Shown: in pieces, positions 8,289-16,494 of the stretch
Position numbering within the stretch: position 1 is the stretch's first letter
How the letters are laid out: each line of letters begins with the position of its first letter
Assembly: GCA_022844125.1 (NCBI GenBank)
Contig: JALHMI010000006.1
Coordinates: 186,001-250,000 of the forward strand
Source: Pirellulales bacterium
GTDB taxonomy: Bacteria; Planctomycetota; Planctomycetia; Pirellulales; PALSA-1355
Direction: 5' to 3'
Length of the DNA stretch: 64,000 nt
Translations under genes and position numbers: made by a program
The notes under the pieces: generated by a model
The model's database searches: none
Told to the model about the DNA's origin: nothing
What the model saw: the letters and a program-made list of their open reading frames with translations, nothing else

Positions 8289-8322
8289 GGTCATGACCGG
8301 CCTTCACTCTCCGGCCATGACC
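8289..8322 (-). terminator. Hairpin between fasciclin and DUF4397/RTX genes
   Basis: Arms 8289-8300 and 8311-8322 pair over 12 bases with one mismatch around a 10-base loop. On the minus strand a run of six T follows at 8272-8277, about 11 bases past the stem, which is farther than in a classical intrinsic terminator. It may terminate or attenuate transcription leaving the fasciclin gene. Confidence 0.45.
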
Positions 8323-8337
8323 ACACGGGCAAGCGGC

Positions 8338-8874
8338 CTATTCCTTTGGCAGCAGCACGGCGTCGATCACATGGATCACACCGTTGCCGCAATCGATGTC
8401 GGCTTTCACTACATTGGCGCCGTTGATCTTCACGCCATTCGTAGCATCGATTGCAACGCTCTGACCTTGCACGGTCTCGGCTGACTTGAGCTTTACCACA
8501 TCGGCGGCCTTCACATTTCCAGCGACCACGTGATAGGTGAGGATTCCGGCCAGCTTGGCCTTGTTCTCCGGCTTGAGCAGAGCTTCGACGGTACCGGGAG
8601 GCAACTTTGCGAAAGCCTCATCCGTGGGAGCGAAGACGGTGAAGGGCCCCTTGCCCTTGAGCGTATCCACCAGTCCGGCTGCCTGCAGAGCGGCAGCGAG
8701 CGTCTTGAATGAGCCCGCACTCACCGCCGTGTCGACGATGTCCATCTTCGCTTTTTTGTAAGCGATGACCTGGGTGCTGGTACTCGCACATTTCTTACCG
8801 GCCTCGGCGATGGATGGCGCCAGCAGAGCGGCCGCAACGCTGAACACGAGGGAACCTTTCAGGAAAGACGACAT
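8338..8874 (-). CDS. Secreted fasciclin (FAS1) domain protein
   Basis: 178 residues with ATG 8874 behind AGGAG. Residues 1-25 form a signal peptide ending IAEAG. The rest is one FAS1 domain: [19 protein letters not shown] (H1/alpha region), [17 protein letters not shown] (the FAS1 H1 box), LTYHVV (YH motif), and [12 protein letters not shown] (H2 box). FAS1 proteins mediate adhesion or act as secreted stress-associated proteins; in several bacteria they are light- or sigma-E-controlled. The gene is transcribed away from the MerR/B12-domain regulator and shares its 362-base upstream region. Confidence 0.92.
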   Translation of the reverse strand: MSSFLKGSLVFSVAAALLAPSIAEAGKKCASTSTQVIAYKKAKMDIVDTAVSAGSFKTLAAALQAAGLVDTLKGKGPFTVFAPTDEAFAKLPPGTVEALLKPENKAKLAGILTYHVVAGNVKAADVVKLKSAETVQGQSVAIDATNGVKINGANVVKADIDCGNGVIHVIDAVLLPKE

Positions 8875-9014
8875 AACACACTCCTTTTCAACTCTAAAGA
8901 TGCGATCGGAATTCTTGAGGCGATACGACTCGTTGAATTGGGTTGCCTCCTGGCGATGTTGGACTAGCTGGCCCTGGTTTGGAGGTGGGGCCTACTTCAT
9001 CACACGGCAAACCA

Positions 9015-9032
9015 AAATCGTTCAAATCGTTC
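9015..9032 (+). promoter_or_regulatory. Candidate operator A: tandem 9-mer AAATCGTTC x2
   Basis: The nonamer AAATCGTTC occurs twice head to tail. The 19-base stretch 9014-9032 matches the stretch at 9194-9212 at 15 of 19 positions. The placement in a divergent promoter region next to a MerR/CarH-type regulator suggests an operator; CarH itself binds direct repeats of about one helical turn. Binding is inferred. Confidence 0.4.
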
Positions 9033-9194
9033 TCGCTCGTTATACCGCAATCCGATCCAGCCGGCAACACCTTTTCGTCCAAAACATTCACACCCATCCG
9101 TCCCAGCGGTCGTAAGTCCACTCCCTATAAGCACCTAAATTAATCGGGAAACGCAGGTTCCAGGGGCATAGACAGCAGGATGTGAGCGACCTAC

Positions 9195-9212
9195 AATTCA
9201 TTCAAATCATTC
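9195..9212 (+). promoter_or_regulatory. Candidate operator B: tandem 9-mer AATTCATTC-AAATCATTC
   Basis: This is the second copy of the element, exactly 180 bases after copy A and 24 bases before the regulator's GTG start. The two nonamers differ from each other at one position. That distance would let the regulator cover its own promoter (autoregulation, inferred). Confidence 0.4.
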
Positions 9213-9236
9213 AGACAGCGGCAAGGCATCGAGCTT

Positions 9237-10145
9237 GTGCGACCGACCAACAAACTCATCACTCCCAAGCAAGTCGCACAGGCAATCGGCGTCAGCGAAT
9301 CGTCGTTAAAGCGCTGGTGTGACCGCGGCGTATTGTCCACGGTCCGCACGGCCGGCGGCCATCGCCGGCTGGCCCTGGAGAGCGTCTTCGAGTTCCTCAG
9401 GCAGTCGGGGCAACCTCTGGTGCGCCCTGAGTTGCTGGGGCTCCCATCGAATACTGGTCAACCACCCACCGTTCCGTTCCGTGCCCGCGAACAGATGTTC
9501 GCTGCACTGGTGGCCGGCGACGAAGATCAGTGCCGGCGGATCGTCTTTGACCTGTACCTGTCTGGAAAATCCGCGTGCGAAATCTGCGATGGCGTGCTGG
9601 CTCCCGCATTGCATCAGATCGGTGCCCGATGGGAGTGCGGCGATGTGGCCATCTATCGAGAGCGGCGGGCTTGCGAGATTGCCTCCAAGACACTGCATGA
9701 GCTGCGTCTGGCGATTCGTGCTCCCTCGATCGAAGCTCCCGTGGCTCTGGGAGCCACTTTGGAGTGTGATCCCTACAGGCTGCCGACCGAGATGATCGAG
9801 GTCGTCATGCGTGAGCTAGGCTGGAACGCAACTTCGCTGGGCACGCAACTTCCCGTCGCGACGTTGATTCAGGCAGTTCGCGACAGCCAACCGCGACTGC
9901 TGTGGGTCAGCGTATCTTGCGTCGTATCGATTCCAGGATTCCTGGATGGGTACACACTTCTTCAGCGAGCAGCGACCGAGGTGAACACTGTGGTGGCGGT
10001 CGGTGGGCGTGCGCTAACCGCCGACCTCCGGCAACGCATGACCTACGCCGCATATTGCGACACGCTGAACCACCTTGCCGCGTTTGCTACGTCGCTGACA
10101 TCGAACAGCGGTCGCAAGCCGTCTTGCGACAAAGTCGAAGATTGA
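9237..10145 (+). CDS. MerR-type HTH / B12-binding-fold transcriptional regulator (CarH/LitR-like, ligand residues altered)
   Basis: 302 residues with a GTG start. Residues 6-55 are a MerR helix-turn-helix (LITPKQVAQAIGVSESSLKRW, GVLSTVRTAGGHRRL). Residues 82-160 are the four-helix cap and residues 166-290 the Rossmann-like B12-binding fold. In Thermus CarH the light-sensing cobalamin is held by Trp131, Glu141, His142 and His177. Here Trp132 and Glu142 are present, but the His positions read Arg143 (W-x9-ER) and Tyr180 (DPYRLP in place of DxHxxG). The protein may have lost cobalamin sensing or bind it differently. It is divergent from fasciclin and followed by the SDR and FAD genes that typically belong to LitR/CarH regulons. 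Confidence 0.82.
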   Translation: MRPTNKLITPKQVAQAIGVSESSLKRWCDRGVLSTVRTAGGHRRLALESVFEFLRQSGQPLVRPELLGLPSNTGQPPTVPFRAREQMFAALVAGDEDQCRRIVFDLYLSGKSACEICDGVLAPALHQIGARWECGDVAIYRERRACEIASKTLHELRLAIRAPSIEAPVALGATLECDPYRLPTEMIEVVMRELGWNATSLGTQLPVATLIQAVRDSQPRLLWVSVSCVVSIPGFLDGYTLLQRAATEVNTVVAVGGRALTADLRQRMTYAAYCDTLNHLAAFATSLTSNSGRKPSCDKVED

Positions 10146-10292
10146 ATGCCAAGCTGAATACTCGTCACAATCGAGACCAACCTGGGAAGCAGACCGGGAG
10201 TGAATTCTGGCCTTCGGCAGCAGCTCGATCGTCGCGGCTTTCGTTAGGGTTCCCGGAAATCGCTGCCCCCGTTCAATGGTGAGAGCGCTGAT

Positions 10293-11036
10293 ATGGCCAG
10301 CACAGTTATTCTTGGTGCGACCGGGACCATCGGAACGGCATTGGCCCGGCGGCTGGTTGCTGACGGAGGCAATGTGCTGCTGGCTGGTCGCAACGAAGCA
10401 AAACTGTCCGCACTTGCTGTCGAATTGAACCAGCCTTTCGTGGAGATCGACTTCTCGACATCGCGTGCCGTGGAAGACGCCCTGCAGACGCAATTTGAGC
10501 GGTGCGGCGGCTACGCTGGGCTGGCAAACTGCATCGGCTCGTTGCTGCTCAAGCCCGCTCACTCGACCACCGATGACGAATTTCGAGAAGTGATCGAGAC
10601 CAACCTGTTTACGGCCTTCGCAGCCGTGCGTGCGGCGGGGAAGCTATTTCGAGAGCGCGGCGGTTCCATCGTGCTGTTCGCGTCCGCGGCAGCCGAGTTG
10701 GGTATTCAGAATCATGAGGCCATCGCAGCCGCCAAAGGGGGCGTTATCGGCCTGGCTCGTTCGGCGGCAGCAACCTATGCTCCGTATAACCTCCGCGTGA
10801 ACGTGATCTGTCCCGGACTGGTCCGTACGCAACTCACACAAAGAATTTGGGAGTCCACCGCCGCGGCCAAAAACTCCGCCGATTTGCATGCTTTGGGGCG
10901 TCTCGGCGATCCCGCTCACGTCGCATCCCTCGCAGCCTGGCTGCTGGATCCAGCGAACGACTGGATCACGGGTCAAGCCATCGGGCTCGACGGCGGATTG
11001 TCACGTGTGCAACCGCGGCGAAAGTCGGCCACTTAA
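10293..11036 (+). CDS. Short-chain dehydrogenase/reductase-fold protein lacking the catalytic tyrosine
   Basis: 247 residues. The Rossmann motif is GATGTIGTA (residues 8-16), then the structural Asn (NLF, residue 104), catalytic-position Ser131 (LFASAAA) and Lys148. The Tyr of YxxxK is replaced by Ile144 (I-A-A-A-K), with the Ser-to-position-144 spacing of 13 retained. The C-terminus has the SDR cap (ICPGLVRT, DGGLSRV). Without Tyr the normal hydride/proton transfer should fail, so it may be non-catalytic or use another residue. It lies 147 bases after the regulator and 146 before the DUF2867 gene, probably in one unit. Confidence 0.85.
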   Translation: MASTVILGATGTIGTALARRLVADGGNVLLAGRNEAKLSALAVELNQPFVEIDFSTSRAVEDALQTQFERCGGYAGLANCIGSLLLKPAHSTTDDEFREVIETNLFTAFAAVRAAGKLFRERGGSIVLFASAAAELGIQNHEAIAAAKGGVIGLARSAAATYAPYNLRVNVICPGLVRTQLTQRIWESTAAAKNSADLHALGRLGDPAHVASLAAWLLDPANDWITGQAIGLDGGLSRVQPRRKSAT

Positions 11037-11182
11037 TCAATGGAAGATCCCGCCGGTTTCAGCAGCGTTGGCGCCTCTCGAAGTTAATCCGAAGCCTTCC
11101 GGCACGGACCGGTGGCCGGCTACGGTTGGTGCGTGCCCAGGTCACTGCGATGGGCGTTAGATGGCAAATGCGAGGAATCGAA

Positions 11183-12724
11183 ATGACTGCCGAAGGCCAT
11201 GCCGAGTTGCCGCCATCGAATCAACGCATCTTGCTCACAGGAGCGACGGGCTACATAGGTGGTCGGCTTCTGTCACTGCTGGAAGCGCGCGGGTACCGTG
11301 TAAGGTGTCTCTCTCGCAACCCACAAGCGCTCGCGGGGCGTGTTCGCGGCACCACGGACGTCGTCGCTGGCGACGTTCTGGATCGAGACTCGCTCGCAAA
11401 GGCTCTGGTTGGAATCGACACCGCATTCTACCTGGTACACTCGATGGGAGCGGACCGAGACTTCGAGGAGCAGGATCGGATCGCGGCGGAGAACTTTGCC
11501 CAAGCGGCAACTGCGGCCAAGGTGCGCCGAATCATCTACCTGGGAGGGCTCGGCAACCCGGATCACAAACTCTCCAAGCACCTCCGCAGTCGCCAGGAAA
11601 CGGGTAACGTACTGCGAGCGCATCATCCCCAGGTGATCGAATTTCGCGCGTCCATCGTGATCGGCTCGGGAAGTTTGTCGTTCGAGATGATTCGAGCACT
11701 CGTCGAGCGCTTGCCGGTGATGATCTGTCCGCGCTGGGTTCAAGTGCAGGCCCAGCCAATCGCCATCGAGGACCTCTTGCGATATTTGCTGGCGGCTATC
11801 GCGCTGCCGCCAGGGCCGTCACAAGTTTACGAAATCGGTGGACCGGACCAGATGTCGTATGGCCAGATCATGCACGAGTATGCCCGTCAGCGCGGTTTGT
11901 CGCGGTGGATGATTCCGGTACCGCTGTTGACACCCTATCTGTCGAGTCTCTGGCTCGGACTCGTGACGCCACTGTATGCCCGCGTGGGACGCAAGCTCGT
12001 GGAAAGCCTGCGCAATCCGACGCTGGTTTCCAGTAATTTGGCCGAGGCCACTTTTGCCATTCAACCGAGGTCCGTGCCCGAGGCGATCCGGCGTGCCTTA
12101 CTAAACGAGGACCAGGAAGCGGCCGAAACCCGCTGGTCGGACGCCTGCTCGTCGGCCGGCGAACCACAGGCCTGGGGTGGTGTACGCTTCGGTTCGCGCC
12201 TGGTCGATTCCAGAACGATCAAGGTCGGTGTTCCACCGCAGCGGGCCTTTACGCCGATTCGTCGGATTGGCGGTCGCACCGGTTGGTACTTCGCCGACTG
12301 GCTCTGGACGCTGCGAGGGTTTCTTGACTTGCTCGTGGGAGGCGTGGGGGTGCGGCGTGGGCGCCGAGACCCGGAAACTCTGCGGGTCGGTGAACCGTTG
12401 GATTTTTGGCGCGTCGAGCTATACGAACCGCCAAACAGGCTGCGGCTTCAAGCGGAGATGAAGCTTCCCGGTCGCGCCTGGCTGGAATTTGAGGTCCAGG
12501 ACAACGAGATGCACGGCAGCACAATTCGCCAGACGGCGATCTTCGACCCGGTCGGTCTGTTTGGGTTGGTGTATTGGTACGGCATTTACCCGCTGCATCA
12601 GCTCGTCTTTTCCGGAATGCTGCGGAACCTTGCTCGGGCAGCAGCAGGGACCGACGAGGCGGCGGCTTCGCAGATCGATCAAGCCGATGAGCCGAAACAG
12701 CCAGCGTCCGTCTCCGAGGTGTGA
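11183..12724 (+). CDS. NAD(P)-binding SDR domain fused to DUF2867
   Basis: 513 residues. ATG 11183 is chosen because GAGGAA lies 6 bases upstream, although the frame is open to 10847. Residues 12-230 are an atypical NmrA-like Rossmann domain (ILLTGATGYIGGRLLSLLEARGYRVRCLSR, DTAFYLVHSMG, RIIYLGGLG). The C-terminal part, about 340-495, is DUF2867, a START/SRPBCC-like fold (GGRTGWYFADWLWTLRGFLD, LDFWRVELYEPPNRLRLQAEMKLPG in two stretches, YGIYPLHQLVFSGML). This fusion is common in bacterial light- or stress-induced clusters with MerR-B12 regulators. Substrate unknown. Confidence 0.85.
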   Translation: MTAEGHAELPPSNQRILLTGATGYIGGRLLSLLEARGYRVRCLSRNPQALAGRVRGTTDVVAGDVLDRDSLAKALVGIDTAFYLVHSMGADRDFEEQDRIAAENFAQAATAAKVRRIIYLGGLGNPDHKLSKHLRSRQETGNVLRAHHPQVIEFRASIVIGSGSLSFEMIRALVERLPVMICPRWVQVQAQPIAIEDLLRYLLAAIALPPGPSQVYEIGGPDQMSYGQIMHEYARQRGLSRWMIPVPLLTPYLSSLWLGLVTPLYARVGRKLVESLRNPTLVSSNLAEATFAIQPRSVPEAIRRALLNEDQEAAETRWSDACSSAGEPQAWGGVRFGSRLVDSRTIKVGVPPQRAFTPIRRIGGRTGWYFADWLWTLRGFLDLLVGGVGVRRGRRDPETLRVGEPLDFWRVELYEPPNRLRLQAEMKLPGRAWLEFEVQDNEMHGSTIRQTAIFDPVGLFGLVYWYGIYPLHQLVFSGMLRNLARAAAGTDEAAASQIDQADEPKQPASVSEV

Positions 12725-12800
12725 CCGAGTTTGTCGAGTCCATCCGCGGGCGACGGCGATGCCCGTCGAAGACGGAGGTTCGGGAATGAGCGAACCACGG

Positions 12801-13793
12801 TCACGTCGCCGCGAGCAGTGCCTCGGCAAGCGCCAGGCCGCTGAGGTAAGCGCCTTCCACGCGCGGACCGCCACACCAGTCTCCGCACACGCCAAGCTGG
12901 CAGTCCCAGTCCAGCACATAACGTTCCGAAAGCGGCTCTTCCGGCAAGGCATACCGCCAGCGATGAGCGAGCATCAATGCCGGGGCCTGCGGTGTCGCAC
13001 GCGTTGCTTCCCAAAACTCTTCGATCAATGCCAAAGCGATGTCGTCTGCCGACTCCTCGAAATGACTGCGAGACCAGCTGGCTGACGCGTGCAGCACCCA
13101 ACTCTCGGCGATGCTTCGCCCAGGTTTGCCAGAGTTTCGGGCGACCCAGCTCAAGGCAGAATTGTTGACGAACGCTGCGTCGAACGGCACCACCAGGGGC
13201 TTGTGCAGTTGCACCATCACCGCCCAACAGGGTGCCATCGTGACCTTTGTAATTTTCGCGGAAATTGCAGGAGAAAAGCTGCCTACCAGAAATTGCGTCT
13301 GCGGCGGTGGCGCCGTGGAGATGAGCGCGGCGTAAGGGCCATGGCACGTGCCGTTCGCATCTTCGATGTACCAGCTGCCATCGCTGCGGCGAAGGGACTT
13401 TACGGTGACATTCGTGCGGACCTCCAACCCTGCTGCCAGCGACTTGGCAATAGAGTTCATTGTCGGCACACCGACATAGCGATCTTGCTTCTCCGGAAGC
13501 TCGGAGCACATTCCGTGATTCCAGGACACGATCCGCCCTTGCCAGAGAGAGGCCATCTCGTTGGCGCACCACTGGTCGACTTGAGCGCGAAAGAGTTCAT
13601 CGCGGGCGGTGAAGTACTGAGCACCATGGTCGAAGGTCGTGCCCGATTCGAGGCGGCGTGTTGCCAGGCGTCCGCCCAGACCTCGCGATTTTTCGAACAC
13701 GGTGACCGCCACGTCGGCAGCCAGGAGCGTTTTCGCGCAGTTGAGCCCCGCAACTCCGGCCCCGATAATCGCGACGGTACTCACTGAGCTCAT
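12801..13793 (-). CDS. Renalase-like NAD(P)/FAD-dependent oxidoreductase
   Basis: 330 residues from ATG 13793; a GTG directly before it adds one residue. The N-terminus has the FAD dinucleotide motif AIIGAGVAGLNCAKTL, then EKSRGLGGRLATRR and DHGAQYFTARDELF, all characteristic of renalase-like flavoproteins. The C-terminal GVCGDWCGGPRVEGAYLSGLALAEAL is the second FAD-contacting segment. Bacterial renalases oxidise mis-reduced dihydro-NAD(P) isomers; homologues in LitR/photolyase clusters are called FAD-dependent oxidoreductases. It converges on the SDR-DUF2867 gene (76 bases apart) and is last in a minus-strand series after the G1PDH-like gene. Confidence 0.87.
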   Translation of the reverse strand: MSSVSTVAIIGAGVAGLNCAKTLLAADVAVTVFEKSRGLGGRLATRRLESGTTFDHGAQYFTARDELFRAQVDQWCANEMASLWQGRIVSWNHGMCSELPEKQDRYVGVPTMNSIAKSLAAGLEVRTNVTVKSLRRSDGSWYIEDANGTCHGPYAALISTAPPPQTQFLVGSFSPAISAKITKVTMAPCWAVMVQLHKPLVVPFDAAFVNNSALSWVARNSGKPGRSIAESWVLHASASWSRSHFEESADDIALALIEEFWEATRATPQAPALMLAHRWRYALPEEPLSERYVLDWDCQLGVCGDWCGGPRVEGAYLSGLALAEALLAAT

Positions 13794-13892
13794 CACAAAA
13801 AACCTCTGCCAGCTAGCGGGCCGGTTCTGGGCTGCTTGCCGAGCAACTCGCTGGCGACAGGAATCGCGCAGCCTGTTGATCGTCCGGGGGCG

Positions 13893-14915
13893 TTAGAACT
13901 TCAGTTCGGCAATCGCGGCCTCGCCCCACTCGCGATCTATCTTGCGTTCGTTGATTACGGTGTACCACAGATGCGGGCGACTCCCGACGTACTCGAGCAG
14001 GCTGCTCAATGACTCCAACAGATCGTCGCGCCGAATAGCCATCTCGGCAGGCTGAAATTTGAGCCCGACCTGATGCATGAACGAGGTTACCATGTCGGGT
14101 TCGTTTTCCTGGAGTCTGCTCAACAGATAAACGCCCAGGCCCACGATATGACCATGAATGAAAGGGCGTTTCAGCCGCTCCTCGAGCTCATAGAAGAGGT
14201 AATGCTCCGAACCCTCTTCCACGCGATAGTGGCCCGCGGGCAGACACAGCGTGTTGATCCGCATGTACCCGTCAACGATTGCCTGCAGTCCCGCGTCGGT
14301 GCACCGCCGGATTTCGTTCGCTTGGGCGATCGTATCCGCGAGAATCGCGCGGGCCGCGTCCACATCGCGCCGCGCAAAGGGAAACTCGCTGTGGCCGGCT
14401 TGTTCGGCCAGACACCAGTCGTAGGTTGCGGTGTGGATCGAAAGCAGGTCGCCCACTCCCGCGATATTCAGATCTGCCGGAGCGGTGCGCAACAGTTCGT
14501 AGTCAATGACCAGCGGGTCGGGGCTCGTGATGCCGAGATATTCGACGATGTGATTTCGCCGCACGCCGGCCGCGGGCGTCACGAATGCGTCCACGCTGAG
14601 AACGGTTGGGATACTTACCAGCCGCGCTCCGCGTTTCCACGCGAAGTACTTGGCCATGTCGATCGCCTGTCCGCCACCGATGCCAACGAACGTATCGCAA
14701 GCGGGAAGCTCCGCCAACTGCCGGTCGAGAACGTCGACTTCCATCGATTCGACCATGACCACCGCCGTTGGTGTGCCGCCCATTCTCGGCCGAGCCACCT
14801 GCCACGGCACGGGCATGGTGGTTACGATGAAGTTCCCGAGTTCATCACCCAGCCCTTCAATACTGCCTGCGCCGAAGCGCTCGGAACGAACGTTGGTACT
14901 GCCTTCAAACTTCAT
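13893..14915 (-). CDS. Glycerol-1-phosphate dehydrogenase-like / iron-containing alcohol dehydrogenase (PF13685-type)
   Basis: 340 residues from ATG 14915. The NAD(P) site is FVGIGGGQAIDMAKY. The downstream SIPTVLSVDAFVTP resembles the S-P-T-x-x-S-x-D-G/A signature of G1P dehydrogenases. The metal ligands can be placed: Asp in AGVGDLLS, His in EEGSEHYL, His in IHGHIVGLG. The archaeal enzyme makes sn-glycerol-1-phosphate, the backbone of archaeal lipids; bacterial AraM does the same in Bacillus. Substrate specificity here is not proven, and a glycerol-dehydrogenase-like activity is possible. It follows the APC permease by 57 bases. Confidence 0.75.
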   Translation of the reverse strand: MKFEGSTNVRSERFGAGSIEGLGDELGNFIVTTMPVPWQVARPRMGGTPTAVVMVESMEVDVLDRQLAELPACDTFVGIGGGQAIDMAKYFAWKRGARLVSIPTVLSVDAFVTPAAGVRRNHIVEYLGITSPDPLVIDYELLRTAPADLNIAGVGDLLSIHTATYDWCLAEQAGHSEFPFARRDVDAARAILADTIAQANEIRRCTDAGLQAIVDGYMRINTLCLPAGHYRVEEGSEHYLFYELEERLKRPFIHGHIVGLGVYLLSRLQENEPDMVTSFMHQVGLKFQPAEMAIRRDDLLESLSSLLEYVGSRPHLWYTVINERKIDREWGEAAIAELKF

Positions 14916-14972
14916 CTTCTCGTGACTCCACAAGTTAAACGTCGAGATGGCAGGGGGGCTGAGCGTCACAAG

Positions 14973-16475
14973 CTAGAGCACTGTGGCAGCAGTCCGCGGG
15001 GGGCCGGCCTCTCCCCGTCCAACCCGTCGCCGAATGATCAGCAGATAGATCGCGGTTCCCGCCAGGATGGCCACGAAAGTGCTCTTGGCCGGCAGATGAG
15101 CGATAGCCCCGGGTGAAGTATCCGCATCCGGAATCGTGAGCGCCGCGACTACCAGAAGCGTCCACACAAGCGCACTCAGCCGAATTGGGGTTTGCAGTCG
15201 CCCTAGCGTGAAGCCCGCGGAACTGCCGCGAGCGCGAAAGGAAGCCCAGATGATTCCGGCATACCCGAGGAATCCCGACGCGGCGGAAATGCTGGTGATG
15301 ATCTCCAAGCGGCGAAAGCCCAGAATCACGGCGGTCGAAATCGCCCAGACCAGCACGATTGCGCCGGCCGGGGTTTGCCAGCGGTGATGCACAGCCTTCA
15401 GCGGTTGGGAAAATGGGAGCATGTTGTCACGCGCCAGGGAGAAAACCAGCCGCGTCGTCGCCGCCATGCTGGCCACACCACAGGCGAAAATCGAGATCGC
15501 CACCGCCAACATCACCAGCGGCATCCAGGTCGAACCAAGCGTGTCGTTCAGGATCGCGATAACCAGATTCTCCTGCTTCGCCGCCGAGGCGACATCGCCA
15601 ATGGCCAGGACCAAGCCGGCCAGCAACAAAAAGCCGCACACGCCGGAACTCAGCTCGGCCATCAAGATCACCCGCGGAATGGTTTGCTTCGGCCGATGCG
15701 TCTCCTCCGCTAAGTCCGCGGCCGCCTCAAACCCTGTCAGGCACCAGGCACCCATCAGCAGGGACAGCGCAAACGCCGGGATGCCTGCCGGCTGCCCATC
15801 AACTGGGCTCGTGCGGTCTAATAGAAAGCTCACGTCATGTGAGCCGAAGACCAGGTGGAATGCGAGCAGAACCGCCGTGATCGCAACTGCGGCCGCAATT
15901 TCTGCAACAACCCCGGCATCGTTCACCAACGACACGAGACGGATACCGAATAGATGCACGAGGGTAATGAGGGACACGATGCCCACGGCCACCCAGGGCA
16001 CCCATGCCGCCGCGGTTGCGCCGTCCAGAGCCCACGCACAAATCGCGGTGGCGAGTGCATGACAGACCCCTGGAAATCCCGTCATGAACTGCATCAGCAG
16101 TAACCAGCCGACGAAGTAGCCGTACGTTGGATTAACCAATCGTGTCGACCACTGATAACCGTAACCTGAAAGTGGAATTCGCGTCGAAAGATCGGCCAAG
16201 ACCAGCGCGACCAAGAACTGCCCGATCGCGACCGCGGCCCAGGACCAGATGACGGCGGGGCCTACCTGCCGGAAGCCGAAAGTAAAATTTGCGAAGATGC
16301 CCGTGGTAATCGAGATCAGCGAAAACGAGATCGCAAAGCTGGAGAACGCGCCCATCGAGCGCCGTAACTGTTGGACGTACCCGAACTGCGCAAGTTCGGC
16401 GGCATCCGGGTCGACTGGCGCCGGGGCGTCGTCATGGCTGGGCAGATTCAAGCGGCGTTCCTCGCGTTGCGGCAT
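14973..16475 (-). CDS. APC-family amino acid/polyamine permease
   Basis: 500 residues from ATG 16475, supported by AGGGAA. About 12 hydrophobic helices are visible. The first helix carries FSLISITTGIFANFTFGF with the unwound GIF-like region, and the family motif ASMAATTRLVFSLARDNMLPFS is present. VQQLRRSMGAFSSFAISFS is the usual cytoplasmic entry. Such carriers import amino acids, GABA or amines with protons. It lies 19 bases after the acylase gene, so import of an amine or amino acid released by the acylase is a reasonable inference. Confidence 0.88.
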   Translation of the reverse strand: MPQREERRLNLPSHDDAPAPVDPDAAELAQFGYVQQLRRSMGAFSSFAISFSLISITTGIFANFTFGFRQVGPAVIWSWAAVAIGQFLVALVLADLSTRIPLSGYGYQWSTRLVNPTYGYFVGWLLLMQFMTGFPGVCHALATAICAWALDGATAAAWVPWVAVGIVSLITLVHLFGIRLVSLVNDAGVVAEIAAAVAITAVLLAFHLVFGSHDVSFLLDRTSPVDGQPAGIPAFALSLLMGAWCLTGFEAAADLAEETHRPKQTIPRVILMAELSSGVCGFLLLAGLVLAIGDVASAAKQENLVIAILNDTLGSTWMPLVMLAVAISIFACGVASMAATTRLVFSLARDNMLPFSQPLKAVHHRWQTPAGAIVLVWAISTAVILGFRRLEIITSISAASGFLGYAGIIWASFRARGSSAGFTLGRLQTPIRLSALVWTLLVVAALTIPDADTSPGAIAHLPAKSTFVAILAGTAIYLLIIRRRVGRGEAGPPRTAATVL

Positions 16476-16494
16476 GCATTCCCTGGCGGAGTGG

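Larger units (their letters stand above)
8875..9236. promoter_or_regulatory. Divergent regulatory region between fasciclin and MerR/B12-domain genes
   Basis: 362 bases without a gene. It should carry both outward promoters. The clearest structure is two copies of an 18-base element made of tandem 9-mers, at 9015-9032 and 9195-9212 (listed separately). No confident -35/-10 pair can be assigned by eye. Confidence 0.6.

Noticed and set aside
8238-8294. Upstream ATG (8294) for the DUF4397/RTX protein
   Set aside because: It falls inside a 12-bp hairpin, and the usual N-terminus for this motif class starts at ATG 8237.
10847-11182. 112-codon N-terminal extension of the SDR-DUF2867 protein
   Set aside because: It overlaps the preceding SDR gene and reads as shadow sequence; ATG 11183 has a good ribosome site just before the Rossmann motif.
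14073-15116. 347-residue plus-strand frame opposite the G1PDH-like gene
   Set aside because: No recognisable domain; the minus strand carries clear NAD and metal-binding motifs.
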